Source: CAYMTN01 sp964393335
GTDB lineage: Bacteria > Chloroflexota > Anaerolineae > Aggregatilineales > Aggregatilineaceae
Direction of reading: 5' to 3'
NCBI GenBank assembly: GCA_964393335.1
Contig: CAYMTN010000131.1
Span: 1 to 15,163 of the forward strand
DNA: 15,163 nt
Below the pieces are notes generated by a model. It was not told the origin of the DNA, made no database searches, and saw only the letters and a list, made by a program, of their open reading frames with translations. The translations under genes and the position numbers were made by a program. Shown piece after piece: positions 13,421-15,163 of the stretch (the stretch's first letter is position 1; the number at the start of each line of letters is the position of its first letter).

Positions 13421-13457
13421 CCCCTTCCCTCAGGGAAGGGGTTGCGGGGGATGGGGG
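13421..13457 (+). repeat. Hairpin overlapping a four-run G-rich tract between recO and the peptidase gene
   Basis: Perfect 9-bp arms CCCCTTCCC (13421-13429) and GGGAAGGGG (13433-13441) flank TCA. The right arm continues into two more G-runs, so 13433-13457 contains four runs of three or more G with loops of 2-4 nt, a fit to the G-quadruplex pattern. No T-run follows on either strand. Sequences of this style are scattered as repeats in several bacterial genomes, as I recall; copy number here cannot be judged. It lies 64 bp past recO in a 182-bp convergent gap where nothing else was found. Confidence 0.6.
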
Positions 13458-13539
13458 CATTATTCTTATGGCGCAGCCTGGAGCGAGGGGAATCATGTCA
13501 CGCCGGTTGTCGTTCGTGCTGGACGCTGGCAGCCGGTAC

Positions 13540-14688
13540 TCAACTCGATTCCGGCACGGTTTGCCGCAGCCACGCCTGGAACCGGCCATCCAACGCCGCA
13601 AACGAGCTGCCCAACACGTGCTGCGAAGCCGCGTCGATAGCCATGTCCCTGGCCATCGCGCGCAGCCATTCGTTACGCGTTTCCGCGCCGAACGTGTCGG
13701 TGACGTAGCGGGCAAAGGCGTAACCCTGGGGGTAGACAAACCCCCACAATGCGACCGGCGTCGTCTCGTAATCGCTGATGGCGTCCCAGTCGGCCAACAT
13801 GCCGCGCCGCTGCCACTCGCGCACGATATTCAGTTGGCTGGCCGCCTGGTCCGGCTCCCAGTAGTCTGAGGCGACCAACTGCGCGATCCCTTCCGCCAGC
13901 CACCAGGGATACAGGCCGTGCGTGGTACCGGCCATGTCGAAGGTCAAAAAGTGCGTCATTTCGTGCGCCAGCACGCTCCGTGATGGGATTTCCGGCGGTT
14001 CCACGTACAGTTTTAACGACTCGCCCGGTTCGTTCCATCCCCGGATCGGCGGCAGGCGCAGCGCAATCGTAGCGCCCAACGCGTCCTGGCTGTCGTAGAG
14101 CTTGATCGACATGGCGCTGCCCGGCACGTAACCGAGGCTGCCGGTGGCGTGATCGTAGATCGCGGGCAGCATGCCGACCACCGTTTCGGCGGTCGAGTCC
14201 ATGCCGGGGAAGACGTTGACCTGAAAATGATCCGTTTCCAGCGTGACCCACGCCTCGCCCGCATACAGCCACCCGCTGGTTGATCCGCGCACAAACCGGA
14301 CGGGAAACATCGCCGCGCGGTAGCTGACGAGCGGTTGGACCGCCCACATCATCGACAACGCGGCGGTCGCGCCGTCCCCGCTGACCGCGATGTGATCAAC
14401 CTGCATCACGAACTGGGCCAGCGGATCGCCCTCAGCCCAGTCGTTCACCCAATAACGGTGTTCGCTGGCGAAGATCGGGTCGGAGAGGTCCACGCAGCCC
14501 AGGTACGTCCCGGCGTCCTGCTCGATGACGGCGGTTTCCATCGTTTTGACCAGCGCGCGGATCGCCGTTTCGTCGTCGCGGACGCTGTCTTCAGCCGCGG
14601 CGCTGTTTTGCAGCAGCACAAACGCCAGCAGCGCGACCATCACCAGGACCAGCAAAGCCCACATCCATACAAAACGCCGGGGTCGCAT
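13540..14688 (-). CDS. Membrane-anchored HExxH (gluzincin-type, peptidase_MA-like) metalloprotease
   Basis: The 382-residue protein begins with a basic stretch and one membrane helix (MRPRRF then about 7-27), so the body is probably outside the cell as a signal-anchored protein. Residues about 35-155 look like an NTF2/SnoaL-type domain (weak call). The C-terminal half is a zinc peptidase: VLAHEMTHFL (His 242, Glu 243, His 246) and WWLAEGIAQLVA with the third ligand Glu 266, a spacing typical of gluzincins and of the peptidase_MA group. The substrate is unknown. I chose ATG 14688 because GGAG lies 9 nt upstream; in-frame ATG 14706 has no site and overlaps that GGAG. It lies 88 bp downstream of a Fur-family gene in the same direction and may be read from its own promoter (14710-14739). 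Confidence 0.88.
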   Translation of the reverse strand: MRPRRFVWMWALLVLVMVALLAFVLLQNSAAAEDSVRDDETAIRALVKTMETAVIEQDAGTYLGCVDLSDPIFASEHRYWVNDWAEGDPLAQFVMQVDHIAVSGDGATAALSMMWAVQPLVSYRAAMFPVRFVRGSTSGWLYAGEAWVTLETDHFQVNVFPGMDSTAETVVGMLPAIYDHATGSLGYVPGSAMSIKLYDSQDALGATIALRLPPIRGWNEPGESLKLYVEPPEIPSRSVLAHEMTHFLTFDMAGTTHGLYPWWLAEGIAQLVASDYWEPDQAASQLNIVREWQRRGMLADWDAISDYETTPVALWGFVYPQGYAFARYVTDTFGAETRNEWLRAMARDMAIDAASQHVLGSSFAALDGRFQAWLRQTVPESS

Positions 14689-14709
14689 GTGTGTTATCTC
14701 CGTCATGTG

Positions 14710-14739
14710 AGTATGCGTGTGATCAGTAGTACGTACCAA
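14710..14739 (-). promoter_or_regulatory. Possible promoter of the metalloprotease gene
   Basis: On the minus strand TTGGTA (14739-14734) and CATACT (14715-14710) are spaced by 18 bp, giving a start near 14703 and a 15-nt leader that holds the GGAG site. The match is moderate. Confidence 0.35.
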
Positions 14740-14776
14740 CCGGGGTGATGTGGTCACGCCGCAACCGGCGGACCGA

Positions 14777-15163
14777 TCAGGACGTGGAGTCATCGCGGCA
14801 CGCGCCGCATACGCCAAAAAACGCCATGTGTTCGATGCGCGGTTCAAAATCATACGCGCTGCGCAGTCGTTCGCGCAGCGGTTCGATGGCGCTGTCGTCG
14901 ATGTCAATGACCGCGCCGCAGTTCAAACATACCAGGTGATGGTGTGGCTTGCTGCCGATGATCTGGTAGACCACGCTCTGTCCCAGGTCGGTTTGGGATA
15001 CCAGTTCCTGGTCCTTGAGCCACTGCAAGATGCGGTACACGGTGGTTTCGTTCACCGCCGGGCCGTGCTGCGCCAGGCGCTGCTGGACATCCTGCACCGA
15101 CAGATGCTCGCCCTCGGCGCACAGCGCGTCGATCACCATCCGGCGCTGGATCGTCAGGCGTTC
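14777..15163 (-). CDS. Fur-family metal-responsive repressor, 5' end outside the window
   Basis: The 128 visible residues cover most of a Fur/Zur/PerR protein; the frame is open to the window edge (ERLTIQRRMVIDAL), so a few N-terminal residues are missing. An ATG at 15139 is in frame but lies inside the first helix of the winged-helix domain and is probably not the start. The recognition-helix region reads VNETTVYRILQWL (visible residues 38-50). The metal-rich part has HHHLVCLNCG (74-83), and a second C-x-x-C (119-122) near the C-terminus completes the structural zinc site. Whether it senses iron, zinc or peroxide cannot be told. It runs towards the metalloprotease gene, which could be co-transcribed or a target, but I found no clear Fur-box-like repeat in the 88-bp gap. 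Confidence 0.92.
   Translation of the reverse strand, partial: ERLTIQRRMVIDALCAEGEHLSVQDVQQRLAQHGPAVNETTVYRILQWLKDQELVSQTDLGQSVVYQIIGSKPHHHLVCLNCGAVIDIDDSAIEPLRERLRSAYDFEPRIEHMAFFGVCGACRDDSTS

Noticed and set aside
13421..13441. Intrinsic terminator of recO
   Set aside because: The hairpin is strong, but neither strand has a T-run after it; the downstream sequence is G-rich. It was kept as a repeat/structure instead.
1..15163. CRISPR arrays, insertion sequences, phage genes, toxin-antitoxin pairs, tRNA or rRNA genes
   Set aside because: No spaced repeat series, transposase or integrase-like frames, target-site duplications, or tRNA-like cloverleaf ends were seen on either strand.

Overview
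The window is a GC-rich stretch of a bacterial chromosome. It carries mostly housekeeping genes with a few accessory ones, on both strands, and shows no phage, insertion sequence, CRISPR array, tRNA or rRNA. The gene mix suggests a Chloroflexota (Anaerolineae-like) bacterium: frr-uppS-cdsA, a compact Rho, a cdd-recO pair, a lone Clp_N protein, a SdrD-B-like surface protein and a membrane-anchored HExxH peptidase. This assignment is an inference from gene content, not a measured placement.

Left end (1-1568): a two-gene + strand operon encodes a DUF2867-like protein and a DUF6463-like membrane protein, overlapping by ATGA. It is read from a clear promoter whose start region is covered by a perfect 22-bp operator-like palindrome. 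A NUDIX hydrolase on the minus strand overlaps its 3' end tail to tail, and an 11-bp-arm hairpin lies at that junction.

Housekeeping block (1724-6422, +): a strong promoter precedes frr, uppS and cdsA (ribosome recycling, undecaprenyl-PP synthesis, CDP-diacylglycerol synthesis). The uppS stop codon sits in the loop of a 9-bp hairpin. A 429-bp gap follows, with a consensus extended -10 at the end of cdsA and a second promoter giving rho a leader of about 225 nt. Rho termination factor and an HD-domain hydrolase come next.

Minus-strand envelope block (10279 down to 6429): a GT4 glycosyltransferase, a polyprenyl-phosphate sugar-1-phosphate transferase and an M20 (YgeY-like) metallohydrolase lie head to tail and probably form one transcript. 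The promoter predicts a leaderless mRNA. The two glycosyl genes would start and extend a surface polysaccharide; the role of the M20 enzyme there is unclear.

Right part (10477-15163): a protein made only of four Clp_N repeats meets a secreted SdrD-B-like membrane protein tail to tail with overlapping stop codons. A cdd-recO operon follows, then a hairpin/G-rich element, then (minus) a membrane-anchored gluzincin-type peptidase downstream of a Fur-family repressor that is cut by the window edge.

No clearly new multi-gene system is visible. The best leads are the palindrome-controlled DUF2867-DUF6463 operon, the ATPase-less four-repeat Clp_N protein, the rho leader with its upstream intergenic promoter, and the convergent junctions that have no room for ordinary terminators.
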